64,000 nucleotides of DNA from contig NW_020654748.1 in assembly GCF_003589595.1 (NCBI RefSeq), forward strand, positions 4,880,167-4,944,166, given 5' to 3'. The notes under the pieces are model-generated. The model made no database searches. It was not told the DNA's origin and saw nothing but the letters and a program-made list of their open reading frames with translations. This stretch comes from Hyposmocoma kahamanoa. Taxonomy: Eukaryota; Arthropoda; Insecta; Lepidoptera; Cosmopterigidae. The position numbers and the translations under genes are program-made. Position 1 is the stretch's first letter. The number at the start of each line of letters is the position of its first letter. Shown piece by piece: positions 22,968-33,599 of this stretch.

Positions 22968-23748
22968 TTTACACAGACACTCTATCGCGCGTGATATAGC
23001 AATCGTGCGCGATTGAGCGCGCCTATAAAGACGTTGGAAGGAAAAGGGAAAAACCGCTCATTAGTCGCGCCTGCAATCGCGCACTCCAATACGTGCCAGT
23101 TTCATGCGGTCTATCCTGCTCTATTAGCCTTTACACGGACGCTCTTTCCGTTGTAACAAAAACGAACACAAGCAATCGCGCGCGAAAAAACGTTGGCTTA
23201 AGCGTTGATTCGTTTTACGGAGAGCGCGACGTGACGCGACGCGACGCGGCACGGCGCTGCAATAAAGCGAGCAATGCAACATAAACTTTACCCTTAACAA
23301 AATAAGGCAACATTTCATTAAACAAACACATGAAAACGAAGCTGCATCAAGCGGCGGCGGGATGCAGAGAGCTGCGGCGGGCGCACTTTATAGAATGGAA
23401 TATACTATAAAACATATTCTTTATTTAATAAAGTATACATTTATTCAAACAATAAAAAACAAAAGGGTAAAGCCGCGTGGTGCCGCGCTGCACGACTCCG
23501 CCCGCTTATCTCGCCTCTGACAATACAAAGTGTAACTTAGCTTCTCAACAATAAGGTATATTTCTTTGAAAGGCAGCTATCAGCTGATCAAGGGTGGTCG
23601 TGTTTATGCAATTTTTAGATTTTACATGCAATTAATATAATAGATAATTTAAGATGACAATTCATATAAGACGAATAAAGCCTGAAAGTTTCAAACAGGT
23701 AATCTTTCCAGCGCGCTTTCTGATCACGCGCGATAGAGTGACTGTAAA
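22968..23748. mobile_element. CpG-rich TIR element, 781 bp
   Basis: The ends are inverted copies around 'CACTCTATCGCGCGTGAT' (exact over 18 bp), preceded by TTTACA with a 2-nt length difference. A third near-copy, 'TTTACACGGACGCTCTTTCCG', lies inside at 23131. The interior carries many TCGCGC/GCGCGA words, unlike the AT-rich surroundings. No target duplication and no transposase were found. The two antiparallel open frames at 23093-23318 are products of this composition. Confidence 0.65.
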
Positions 23749-24123
23749 TGGGGTTATTAAACAATATAAAGATGATAGATATCATGACGTGTTAAGAGCT
23801 TTCGAATCAAATTAAAATAACACGTCTACCCTATTTTTTCAAAAAATATATATCATAGTTATCGGACATTATTCAGTCATTGTATCAGCTATTATAGTAT
23901 GAGCGAGAGAGGTACGGATGCAAATAAACGAGGTCGAGTGCGCCCTCACTATACTTCACAATGGAGCGCTGTAAGTCACCTTCCCTCATTATAAAGATAA
24001 CTGTACAGAAAACTACGAGTTTGGTATCTTGGACATTGTCAGAGAAATTATGGTACTATATCCTCGTCGTTATCGTCAACTCTTTATACACATACTCTTT
24101 ATACATTACATTTATTACATTAT

Positions 24124-24160
24124 ACGCCCTATTTAATATGTCAAGTATTAAATAGGGCGT
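24124..24160. repeat. Perfect 15-bp inverted repeat at mariner left end
   Basis: ACGCCCTATTTAATA, a 7-nt loop, and its exact complement, which runs into the mariner TIR. It looks like an inverted copy of the element tip. Confidence 0.8.
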
Positions 24161-24310
24161 GCTATAAGTTTCAGGAACTGGCCACTTACATAAGCAATAT
24201 TCAGAAAGGCTGTAGAACACATTTATATCTATATATTATTTCATCTGACTGTCACTTGTTTTTACATTGTGGCGTCAGAAATTGGTTGTGTACATCACCA
24301 TGGATTAACT

Positions 24311-25282
24311 AGTGAAACTTTTCGTAGTATGATTTTCTACGACTTTAAGTGTAAATTAACAGCTAAGCGGAGTTACGCTCGGCTTCAGACTGCTTTTGGC
24401 GATGAAGCACCATGCAAGACGACTATTTATAGCTGATTTACCGAATTCAAACGCGGTCGTGTGAATCTCAGTTGCGAATTTCGTGATGGTCGCCCGTCCA
24501 CTGCTGTGAACAACAAAAACATCGATGCTGTGCGCCGTATGATCAAAACAGGCAGGCATATGACATACCATGAGATTCGAGCACCTTTAGGCAAAGGTAT
24601 GAGTCAAATACAATCTATTGATTGTATTTGACTCATGTAGTATTACACAAACATTTGGTTGTGAAAAAGCTGTGCTCTCTCACACAATTTGACTGAGACT
24701 CAAAAAACGGATCGCTTCACTTGGTGCAATGCCATGCTTACCAGATTCAACAAAGGGGCGTCAAATTTGGTGTGGGATATAGTAACAGGTGACGAAACAT
24801 GGATTTATGATTACGATCTCAAAACAAAGCAGCAATCGAGCTTATGGGTTTTTCGAGATGAGCCGAAACCAACCAAGGTGGCGCGCGTGCAAAGTGCCAA
24901 TAAGCGGATAATTGCTTCTTTTTTTAATATAACTGGACACGTGGCTACTGTTGCTTTGTAAAATCGTTCACCATGAATAGTGATTGGCACACGACCATTT
25001 GTTTGCCGGAAATTATTAACAAACTCCGTAAAAATAACCGTAAACGCCGTATCATCTTGCACCACGATAATGACAGTCAGACACGGCCAGACAAACAAAT
25101 GAATTTTCCCGAAAGCCATCCCGCGTTACGCGGTCAACGATTTTCATCACCTGAAGAGGCTGTCGAAGAGTATGAAAAATATTCAGAGATTGTCACGGAG
25201 GAGTGGCATAAATGTTTTCAAAATTTGTTCATTCGTGTGAAAAAGTGCATTAACGCTAACGTAGAATACTTTGAGAAACAAT
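24311..25282 (+). pseudogene. Mariner-like transposase, inactivated
   Basis: Domains are in order but in several frames. An N-terminal HTH part ('FYDFKCKLTAKRSYARLQ', 'FKRGRVNLS', 'RDGRPSTAV') contains a TGA for Trp at 24434. A foldback at 24599-24636 replaces sequence after 'GKGMSQIQS'. A catalytic part carries 'TGDETWIYDYD' (first Asp, 24791) and 'ILHHDN' (second Asp, 25066). The segment that should hold the third catalytic Asp (the 'YSPDLAPNDF' type block) is deleted: 'HHDNDSQTRPDKQMNFP' runs directly into 'LRGQRFSSPEEAVEEYEKY' and the C-terminus ending 'VEYFEKQ'. There is a frameshift between 24961 and 24973. It is clearly non-functional. Confidence 0.88.
24599..24636. repeat. Perfect 17-bp hairpin inside mariner
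   Basis: ATGAGTCAAATACAATC, a TATT loop, then the exact complement. The left arm is normal transposase coding sequence; the right arm is its inverted copy. Confidence 0.92.
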
Positions 25283-25366
25283 ATTCATTTCTGACCGTTT
25301 GTAGTATTTTTTTCTTATTTATAAACTTATAGTACGCGCCACGTGTAAAACAAAACAAACCAAACA

Positions 25367-25480
25367 TGACGCTTCATTCGCATCATGCTTCTTTTAATTT
25401 GGTTTAGTATTACTTATTTGACAGTAATTGCTTCGGACAGATGTCGGACGTAAATCGAGAATACGGACCCAGATCTAACT
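25367..25480 (+). mobile_element. MITE-K partial copy (right arm)
   Basis: 'CTTATTTGACAGTAATTGCT', 'CAGATGTCGGACG' and 'ATCGAGAATACGGACCCAG' match the right arm of 52688-52885; the left arm is absent. Confidence 0.7.
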
Positions 25481-25514
25481 TGTTTTTGACGACGACTCGG
25501 CGACTTTAAAGTCA

Positions 25515-25690
25515 AAACTCTTGGCCCGTGGGGTCACAATCCCTTCATCTGTACAAAATTTTATCCAAAAAATTAAAAGACTGTTTGGGGAACCCACGAG
25601 CCGGCTACCTTGCCCAACGCATTGGCATAGCCTTACAAAGGGCGAACGCTGCCTGCATCTTGGGCACCATGCCGCGGGGACTCACTTTTA
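25515..25690 (+). pseudogene. CR1-type RT C-terminal fragment
   Basis: One frame encodes 'GNPRAGYLAQRIGIALQR' then 'ANAACILGTMPRG' (about 25587-25680). This is the 'GdPRAgSYLaQRIsiAlQRGNAA-iLGT' C-terminal motif typical of a large class of insect LINE RTs. Upstream coding is out of frame. The annotated-looking frame at 25521-25730 is a shadow in another frame. Confidence 0.7.
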
Positions 25691-26088
25691 TTTGTATAAC
25701 TTAATCCTGATTTTACTTTCTAGTATTTAAGCTTTTATGGTACTTTTCTTATATATTTTAACTTATAAAGATAAATTGAACGATATGTGCAACATTTAGT
25801 GCGGAATTTTTCACAACTTGGGAACTTCGCCAAGGAATTTTTCCAAGAGTTGTGAACCTATTTCAACGTGTAACGTCCATCATCGTTAGCGGAAAGTATG
25901 GTTACCTACTAAACTTCCACAAACATAATTAACTTGTAGATCGAAGGGCTTTAAATGTTGAACGGTTCGAATCTTGTATGGCATGTATCTATGGCACTCT
26001 ATGTTGGTTTCAATGTTTTCTTTTCAATTTAATTGTTTTGTAAGTTTGAATAAATATTCTTTTGTATACATACAAAATAACTAAAAAC

Positions 26089-26561
26089 CATCAAATATAT
26101 AACCAGAAATAGAGACGAAATAAGGGCGATCCATCACTGGCAACTCATCAGGCACATGTGGCTTAAATCACTTTTAAATATCAACTCTCGTTTGCGATGA
26201 AATTACAAGTTAGAAAGCTAAAATAATACAGCGCCAACAAGTGATCTGTATGTACGTCTCCGTATAATCCATAAATATGTAATAAAGATAGTATCTCTGA
26301 CAATGAGAGGCTGTTACAAAACAAACGGAATCACATTTGATCGGTACTTAAATATTAAATATGTAATTTTTCAATTACGTCCATTACAGCAAAGCTCAAG
26401 TTAAACTGGTCGTTTGAAGTGAAACAATTGTCGACACTCGTCAGCTATATTGAATTCTTGCTGGCTAATCGGAGCGCAGTTGTCACCGAAACGATTTGGC
26501 AGAATAGTTTTCAAACAAATGAAATGACATGTCGTCTCTATTTCTGGTTATATACTCGATG
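26089..26561. mobile_element. MITE-L copy 1 with perfect 8-bp TSD
   Basis: TIRs of about 30 bp: 'CATCAAATATATAACCAG' at left, 'CATCGAGTATATAACCAG' on the complement of the right, both continuing into AAATAGAGACGA. CTAAAAAC lies at 26081-26088 and again at 26562-26569, a perfect 8-bp duplication. It is 473 bp long and has no open transposase frame. A second copy is at 42533-43034. Confidence 0.85.
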
Positions 26562-26673
26562 CTAAAAACCAACTACTTTTTTGTATTATCATTTGTTACA
26601 ACTAGGAAACAAAAGTCGTGTATAGATTATTTCACCGTTTTTTTTTTTTCTCAGCGATAAATTATTTTTATTT

Positions 26674-26906
26674 ACTGCCTCCGTGGCCGAACGGTTACCA
26701 TGCCGGACTGCCACGCAGAGGTCCCAGGTTCGATTCCCGGGCCGGGAGAAATACTTGTATGGCCTACATTTATTTCTCTCGTGAGTTTGGGTGTAATTTG
26801 TGGTTGTCTATGTGTGTGTCCATGGCACCCGCGACACAGGGTTTCCCTAGTGCGGGGCTATGTTGATTGTGAGCGTTATTATTATTATTATTATTATTAT
26901 TATTTT
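26674..26906 (+). mobile_element. SINE-A copy 4 (reference copy)
   Basis: The head is a type II (Leu/Ser-like) tRNA: A box 'GTGGCCGAACGGTTACC' and B box 'AGGTTCGATTCC', with the stem closed by 'CCCGGGCCGGG'. It is followed by a unique body ('TTTATTTCTCTCGTGAGTTT', 'GTGTGTCCATGGCACCC', 'GACACAGGGTTTCCCTAGTG') and a (TTA)n tail. tRNA head, unrelated body and simple tail together define a SINE. Eight copies or pieces occur in this window. Open frames over it, such as the poly-Asn/Tyr ones, are artefacts. Confidence 0.93.
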
Positions 26907-26909
26907 TCC

Positions 26910-27755
26910 CAACATGATGTTTGCCTTTGTAAAGAATTGGAGCCCGTACTTTAGAAACTGTAATCAAAAGCTGTGATCCTACTTTTAAGTATATACATTA
27001 CTCAAATATTATACAATCACATTACTATTATACATTTACTCAAATATTTTGTATGCCCGTAAAAATATACATAATTTCGTTAATAAAGAATATAACCATA
27101 ATATTTACCTCAAAAGTAAATCCAAAATCATGTTACCATGTTTTCGTTTAACTAAGGTAAACGATTCTTGGGGAACTGTATACGTTTTTACAATAAGATT
27201 CCGGAGCATATAAGTTAAACATTTCCCAAGTTTTAAGACTTACATTAAAAGTATTTTAATTGAAAAGTCATATTACAAAATTGTAGACTACGTATTAGAT
27301 AAAGATGTATGAAAAGACAACGTGAGTCTAGATTTCACACAAATATGATTCAAAATTATTTGATTTTTATTTGAAAAGAGCAATCCTTAGAGTTTCTTGC
27401 TTGTTCTTCTCAGAGAGGTCAGCGAAGTGCATGAGCACTGGCTTAAAAAATGACGATTTCAAGTGAAAAAATTTTACTTATGGAATAAATGATTATTTAT
27501 GACAAATAAACTTTTTCCAATGTCATTTTGTAGGTATAAATTTAAAAAATTCGAGTAATTACGTACAATTTTATAATAATTATACAAGTATTTCTCTTTA
27601 AATTAAAAAAAGACTATTAATTATTATATTGTTAAAGTTAAAGTAGGTATATCTATGTGGCAACGCATACTTTTTCTTAGTACAAACTCCAGCTAATTTC
27701 AAAGAATTTTTTTAAGAAAACCTTGTTGTACCAAAACTTTTGTACCTTAGAGAAT
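26910..27755. other. No gene or repeat recognised
   Basis: AT-rich sequence with no supported feature and no long open frame. Confidence 0.4.
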
Positions 27756-27756
27756 A

Positions 27757-27950
27757 ATAAACATTTTTGTATTTTGTGTTTTTTTGTATAAACAGTGTAA
27801 CGTACTTTTCACTAATTATCTGTCAAACGATTTTATAAATGCTAGATAAAAATAATAACATAACAAACATTTTTATTTTGTTTTTTTTTTGTTTGAACAG
27901 TTTAAGGTAGTTTCTACTAATTATCTGTAAAAAAATTAAATAATTTGTAG
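27757..27950. repeat. Diverged ~105-bp tandem duplication
   Basis: Two units share 'AAACATTTTTRTTTTG', a poly-T run, 'AACAGT-TAA-GTA' and 'ACTAATTATCTGT' (units start near 27760 and 27866). Divergence shows the duplication is old. Confidence 0.65.
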
Positions 27951-28254
27951 AAACAGTGTGTCGGCATAAATCCCAGCTCAACAGAATTTATCGTGTAATT
28001 TCATTTTAATTAAATTTTGACCTATGGCGAAGACAATGTTTCTTATTCAGTATATAAATGAGAAACAAACTTTTGTTACCACGCATCGTTGGACAAAGGG
28101 CGCAAATTAAAACGTAGCAGAATCTCATTTAGACATAAAATTAAAAAAAAACAAGAATAGGGCTCACTAGGAAATATAAAAAGAACATTACGTATAATCA
28201 TTTCATATGAACAAATATGTAATAAGTACAATCTCAGAACAGAGTACTAAGAAA

Positions 28255-28500
28255 CCAACTTCAAAAGTTCGTGGAATTACATCTATTTGTCAAGTTTTAT
28301 TGAAATCGATTAGAAAGTGCGCGGAAACGGATTCATCCCCTAGTTTGTCACCCTTAGAGGTGGAATATTTTCTTCAAATTTAAATAGGATTACAACTGAG
28401 TTACCCTATTTCCAACAAAGAAAAGAATCATCCAAATCGGTTCACAAATAATAGGGACAAATTGAGAACCTCCTCCTTTTTTGAAGTCAGTTAAAAATTC
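28255..28500 (+). repeat. Repeat G copy 1
   Basis: Contains 'AAAAGTTCGTGGAATTACATC' and, after a variable centre, 'CAAATTGAGAACCTCCTCC', 'TTTTTTGAAGTC' and 'GTTAAAAA'. The same order of blocks is at 48855-49050. The 'CTCCTTTTTTGAAGTC' end is familiar from lepidopteran dispersed repeats. Confidence 0.6.
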
Positions 28501-28599
28501 GACGTCGACGACACTCAGCAAATGGTCACTCAATGCCATCCTGGTTACCAACATCGGCAACAGCATAGCTAAAGAATAACACCAGGCGCAGTAAATATG

Positions 28600-28861
28600 A
28601 CCCAATCGTTGAGGAGGTAGAGGTTCTAAAAGCAAATCCACTATATTCTCGCGTCAGACAACAGAATGGGAGAGAAGTCGTGGTTGACAAACGCCATCTA
28701 GCGCCTACAGCGTCGCCTAGGGAAGAAGTATACAGTGATTCTCCTCCCTATACGAGTCACCTGATTAAGAAACACCTGACTCTCAAGTAGAGGTGCCATT
28801 GCGTCGCTGTGAGACAGCTCGACGATCTCCCGTCTACCTAAATGATTATGTGGTAGGGTGA
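28600..28861 (+). pseudogene. Gypsy-like pol C-terminus, frameshifted
   Basis: 'VLKANPLYSRVRQQNGREVV' and 'VDKRHLAPT' form the end of a Ty3/gypsy integrase, the small barrel that precedes the polyprotein tail. A +1/-1 shift near 28780 leads to 'EVPLRRCETARRSPVYLND' and 'YVVG' with a stop at 28859. This is the typical '-LRRS-R-R-PP-YL-DYV' terminus. No RT or RNase H lies upstream, so only the 3' end of the element survived. Confidence 0.75.
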
Positions 28862-28990
28862 ATGTGGTAATCTAGATTTATCTATGACGTTGCTATGGAG
28901 CTATTTATAATAAGATTGTCAAGATGTAATTTTATTTCTGCTAAATAAAACCTATATTATATCTACCGGTACTTTATTCTCCACAAAAAA
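28862..28990 (+). mobile_element. Possible truncated 3' LTR of gypsy remnant
   Basis: Directly follows the pol stop: begins 'TGTGGTAATCTAG'-like, holds the poly-A signal context 'GCTAAATAAAACC', and ends before Repeat H. There is no second LTR in the window to confirm the boundaries. Confidence 0.35.
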
Positions 28991-28997
28991 ATAACAA

Positions 28998-29060
28998 ATT
29001 TAATTTAGTCAGTCGAGACCATGGGACCTGTAAAGCCCGAAACGTTGGTTAGTATAAAGA
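28998..29060 (+). repeat. Repeat H copy 2
   Basis: 'ACCATGGGACCTGTAAAG' followed by 'CCCGAAACGTTGG', as at 3610. Confidence 0.55.
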
Positions 29061-29204
29061 AAACGAATGTATGCAATTTAGATCGAAAAAAATGTTTCAT
29101 CTCCAATGTACAGGAGTTGCAAGAACCAAAAACTTTATATATAATCATCACCATCATCTTTATAGTCAACCAACATCAACAGACTGAGTATAGGCCTCTT
29201 CTTT

Positions 29205-29300
29205 ACTGCACCCTACTTTTACGGTCCTCCGAAATCCGCATCCAGCGCGATTCCGCAAGTCTGATGATATCGTCAGACCATCCCGCTATCGAGCGGTTCT
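29205..29300 (-). pseudogene. RTE-like C-terminal fragment
   Basis: The minus strand encodes 'GWSDDIIRLAESRWMRISED', the 'RW-DDI-k-AG--WmR-A-DR' motif near the end of endonuclease/RT LINE proteins. The 195-residue plus-strand frame across it (29021-29608) is a chance composite of repeats. Confidence 0.7.
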
Positions 29301-29439
29301 CCAGGCCGCACCGTTCCGTAATTACTTTGGTTCATCGTGTGTCTTCTCGCGTAGCCAAATGTCCCGCTTTTCTTAACCTCGTAACGCTGGGTAATTACGT
29401 TATCGACCTTCGTTTTTCATCGAGTTTCCACGTTTGGTA

Positions 29440-29740
29440 CCCGATCTACGAACATGGAAGAAAAAAAATCCATGAAAGTGCCTTAAGCTTCGATTACTAC
29501 CTGAACCGATGTCGCGAAAACTCACACATTATTAATTTCAAACACTACAAAATCTTGATATTGATTGGTCATAGTTTCAAATGTAAAAAAGAAATGACAA
29601 ATTCTTGATTGTTAATATAATTTAAAGTTTACCCTGTTGACATATCGTTAAAAGTTCAATACCACCAACACCTATCGTTGCAAGTTACGACGTTTTGATA
29701 TTATATTGAAATTTCAATCAATGTGCTGCTATAAATGTAT
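29440..29740 (+). repeat. Repeat I copy 1
   Basis: About 300 bp shared with 48450-48770: 'AACATGGAAGAAAAA', 'CTTAAGCTTCGATTA', 'TGTTAATATAATTTAAA', 'ACATATCGTTAAAAGTT' and 'TTGCAAGTTACGA', in the same order and spacing. Confidence 0.7.
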
Positions 29741-29803
29741 TAATTTTGTTCTCCAAAAAAGAAGCGACCATATTGCAGGGGTATAAGCTTTAATTTCGTT
29801 TCT

Positions 29804-30029
29804 TGACTGCCTCTGTGGCCGAACGGTTACCATGCCGGACTGCCACGCAGAGGTTCCAGGTTCGATTCCCGGGCCGGGAGAAATATTTGTATGGCCTACA
29901 ATTATTTCTCTCGTGAGTTTGGGTGTAATTTGTGGTTGTCTATATGTGTGTCCATGGCACCTGCGACACAGGGTTTCCCTAGTGCGGGGCTATGTTGAGT
30001 GTGTGCGTTATAATTTATAATTTATAATT
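29804..30029 (+). mobile_element. SINE-A copy 5
   Basis: Full length; A and B boxes intact; tail is ATAATTTATAATTT instead of (TTA)n. Confidence 0.93.
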
Positions 30030-30034
30030 TATCT

Positions 30035-31840
30035 TGTAATAATAAATTATTTCGATAAACAGAAAATTGAAAATTTATTAAAATAACATTTTCCGATGAT
30101 ATGAAATACCACCACGGGTAATATTTTTGTACGAAAGAATGACACAACCATACGATACAAAGCGAAAATGGCGGACTGGGGTCTTACCATGATCTCTTAT
30201 TACCGTTCAATGTAGGTTCGTAACGACAAAAAAGCGGGATGATGATATATATGTACTTCATGCAGCGCTTTCTCACTACGATTGATTTTAGGTCCTAAAC
30301 TGAATCGTTATAATGGTAAGGCCCCTGATCTCGAATAGGTGTTTCGAAACCTATAGTTGGCACGCGTCAGACGCTAACTAACTACTTCTACTGTATTTAA
30401 TGTTCTGTGTCTACGAATGAAATGCCCAGCATAGAGCGCTCCACCGCTCTTCGTATGGGTTTGCATACTATTTGTGTACTTTTGTATTGGTGTCTTCAAA
30501 TGTAACTAAAACAAATCCTTCCATCTTCTCATAGCTCTATAAACCTATAAGGTTTATTTTATACAAAATGTAAAAATTTAAATTTGTTTGTTAATTACAA
30601 CCTTACAAGTCATACAGGGAAATCACCGGAGACATAAGCAGTAGCAAAATACCTACAGTCGTTCTGTGAAGAACTCTAGCAAATGCTATTTTCTCTACGG
30701 TCTGTCTGTCCAATGGAAAGTTGGTCGTCGTCTTTTGTCCAAAACAAAGTCGGTCTAATATTGTTAGTCTTTGTGGCCAGCCAGTCCGCTTATCATCCAT
30801 GGAGGCCAGACGCGACAACGACAAAGAGAGCCTGATAAGTGCGTCTCTATACGTGCGATTGTGGAGTCGTTACTATTCAGAATTACTATTCACAAATTTA
30901 GTTATAAGTTTATGATACATAATTGTCAACCTATTATACGTCTCACGGCTGGATATAGGTCTCCTTTAAGGATTCGGATATAAGACCGATATAATTGTAA
31001 TTGTCTTCGAATAGATTTTTCAAGAAATAACAAATTTAGAAGTGCCTATAGGCTTAGGCAAAGCCTAAAACCTGTTTACGGCAGTTATGCTCCTTTTAAC
31101 TAACAGATTAAATCTTTTTTAGAAATATAGAATTGCAAACGACTTAAACAAAACATTTTTTCTTTTATTGTGTGCTTTCCGATAAGAAGTTCCTTTATTT
31201 CCTTTCCTAAGTACAATGCGAGCATAAACGAGGATGCTGAGTGTAAAATACCTCCCATTTCAAGACTGTATATCGTTTAGATTTCTTTTAAAACTATTAT
31301 GTTCTAAATGACCTAGTTTAAAAAGAAATATACGCCAACACTCTCACTGTTGGAATTGCCTGCATTTTGTCCTATGGTGTTTTACAAGTAGCAAAAATTA
31401 AATCCTTCTCATCAGCTAATAAAGATACACACAAATTAATATACGAATGGGAGAATAGTATTTAAATTCATTGAAAAATAACATATAACACTCTTGTGTT
31501 GTAATTGTTATTCGATAAAAAAGTTCCACCGTAAAACTCCTAACCAGGGCATTGTTTGAGCCGTATTTCTATTGTATTGTCCTGAGGATATCTAGTTTTG
31601 AATAAATTAAAATTGCAGAGATTAGTTTAACAAATACACAAGCCTCATAAAAGTATATCGAGGGTAGGATTTAATAGCCGTTTCCTAATATGTCCTTATA
31701 CTCCTATCGTAACGTCGTGTCTAATAAGTACACTAAAGTAGAATAAAAAAATATCAAAATTAAAAATTCCAAAAAATAGTACCTACCTTCAGGTATCTAA
31801 AGTTACGCAACTCTCTTGCTGACCCACACCGAACATAGTT
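30035..31840. other. No gene recognised
   Basis: The overlapping frames at 30603-30983 (both strands) are longer than average for this AT-rich sequence but show no motif. 'TCTCACGGCTGGATATAGGTC' near 30940 recalls a common LINE 3' end ('CTGCTGGACATAGGCC') in weak form. Confidence 0.35.
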
Positions 31841-31845
31841 ACAGC

Positions 31846-32788
31846 CAGAGGCGGCTCATCCTAAGGAGCGCTGGTGCAATGAACTCCTACTCCTATCCAA
31901 CCCACCAAATTAAATTTATTAATTATGCTTTCATATTATATTAGTAGCCGCAGTATTATTTTTTTTTATTAATGAACAACAAACATACAATCAGATGTTT
32001 GTCTTTCTCTTTAATATAGAATAGCATACTGACCCTTGAGTGGAGCGCTTCGCGATGCGCTCCTATAAACCGCAGTTGTTTAATATTCAGTACCTACTGA
32101 ATTCTATGAGTGCGAAAGAGAAATATCTAAACGGCTCGACACGTGAAACAAAAGATTAGTATGACAAAATTAGCAAAATTTGAGCGGAGCTCCGCGCCAA
32201 TAAACAGACCGTACTTTTTTCGCGCACATTTTGTTGTGTTGTAAAATTTATTATTATTCAATCATTGTTAAGAAGCGTAGTGTTGTTTAGTGGCTGGTGA
32301 CGCTATAAGAAAAAAATTAAAACCGTCGATTTCGCGTGGAGAGCTGCTGGAAACGTGAGCTCGCGAAAGGGAAGCCGTGCCACCAACCTTTAGTCCGAAA
32401 CGTCTAAGGGTTCGTGCATAGCGCTTCACCACCACACTTGCGGCCGACCACCAATAAAGCCACCATGTCAAAACTTGCTTCACAACTTAATGCTGAGCGG
32501 TGATGCGGATAGTTAATTTAAAAAGATGCGATGTTGCGGATGTGGATTTTTTTGAGTTCGAATATTAACGTCACACACAATTATTTTTGATTTCACTGGC
32601 GATTTATGCGGCTTCGGCGTAGCAGGGATTGGGGTGGGAAAGAAAAAGGTAATGCGAGGTCAGACAAACTACCTGGCATTACCAGTGGCATTGTTTAAAA
32701 TGGAACACTATAGTGTGAGTTTGATTTTTTATTTAAAATATGTATAGGTAAGTGAACTCACACTGAAAGCTCCCAAGAGCCGCCTCTG
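31846..32788. mobile_element. hAT-like element, CAGAGGCGGCTC ends
   Basis: The ends are exact inverted copies of CAGAGGCGGCTC (31846-31857 and 32777-32788). CAG-RGG at the tip is a hallmark of hAT transposon TIRs. The flanks GTTACAGC (31838-31845) and CTTACGGC (32789-32796) match at 6 of 8 positions, a decayed 8-bp duplication. The 943-bp interior has GC-rich patches ('GAGCGCTTCGCGATGCGCTC'). It has no recognisable transposase; the frame at 32268-32483 has no hAT motif. Confidence 0.72.
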
Positions 32789-32873
32789 CTTACGGCCATT
32801 CACAAAGGTTCCTAGTCAGCTAATTTTAAAACATCTCAGTTGTGTGTCGAGAGATTTTGTGCATTTGGTATTC

Positions 32874-33122
32874 TGTTAAAATTTAAGAGTAGTTGTCAGT
32901 GACTGGCCACTGAGATACTATTATGAGATATATATATATTTAATTTAAATACTGAATTGCTGATGAAACGAGATAAAAATTAAAATATGCATAATAATTT
33001 CCGTGGTACTTTTAGTAAGACAACATCCTCACAAAATTAGTAACTGAATGATTGAAAATGCATCACTGTCATTCCACTGAGACTCAACTGCCATTGCAAC
33101 TAAGTTTTAACAGAATAGCAAA
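32874..33122. repeat. Imperfect ~45-bp inverted repeat
   Basis: 'TTTGGTATTCTGTTAAAATTTA' region (from 32874) and the complement of 'AAGTTTTAACAGAATAGCAAA' pair, and 'GGCCACTGAGA' pairs with the 'CCACTGAGACTC' side loosely. This is probably an eroded foldback element; ends uncertain. Confidence 0.5.
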
Positions 33123-33599
33123 TCTTGTCTTATTAAATCTCAGTGGATTACATTGACCACTGATTTCAAGAAATTGAGTGTATATTCAGAATCGGGCCCC
33201 AAGAGTTAAAAATGAACGACAATTTTCTTGTCACGTCATCACCTTAATGGCTCTGTGCATACATACTAATGATCGTTTAGCTAGAATGGCACTGAGCAAC
33301 CCCCACCACTGTCTTTAAGCCATTAATATCTCCGGTACTATCGACATCTAAAGCACCTTGTAAACGATAAAAAAAATATCAAGTTTTACGTGTTAGTGAA
33401 ACTTTCAGATCGTTCGTGTTCGTATCTGATGCGTTTGACGAATTATCTATACAATATTAACTTTACTGAATATCACGATGTATCTATACTATATATATAG
33501 TAGAATACTACTACGTATGATGTGTCACGATGTTCGCAATTATTTATGTCAAATTACAGTAAGTACTGTCAGACATTCAATAAAATTTATAATATAATT

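Larger units (their letters stand above)
24155..25341 (+). mobile_element. Degenerate mariner element
   Basis: The left end 'GGCGTGCTATAAGTTT' and the complement of the right end 'GCGCGTACTATAAGTTT' form a TIR pair. Between them lies a broken mariner transposase in the same orientation. The length of 1.19 kb is close to the usual 1.3 kb of mariners, consistent with a small internal deletion. A TA duplication is not clear because both tips have decayed. Confidence 0.8.

Noticed and set aside
26700..26967. Frames 'MPDCHAEVPGSIPG...' repeated at 26700, 29832 and similar at 41940
   Set aside because: Read through SINE-A tRNA-like heads; repetition is due to the SINE, not a gene family.
28255..28500. 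Helitron end
   Set aside because: The conserved 'TTTTTTGAAGTC' block is repeat-like, but no CTRR end with a preceding hairpin was found.
29021..29608. 195-codon open frame, among the longest in the window
   Set aside because: It runs across Repeat H, an antisense RTE fragment and Repeat I; composition and motifs do not fit a protein.
30603..30983. Overlapping antiparallel frames as a small gene
   Set aside because: No splice context, domain or codon bias distinguishes them from background.
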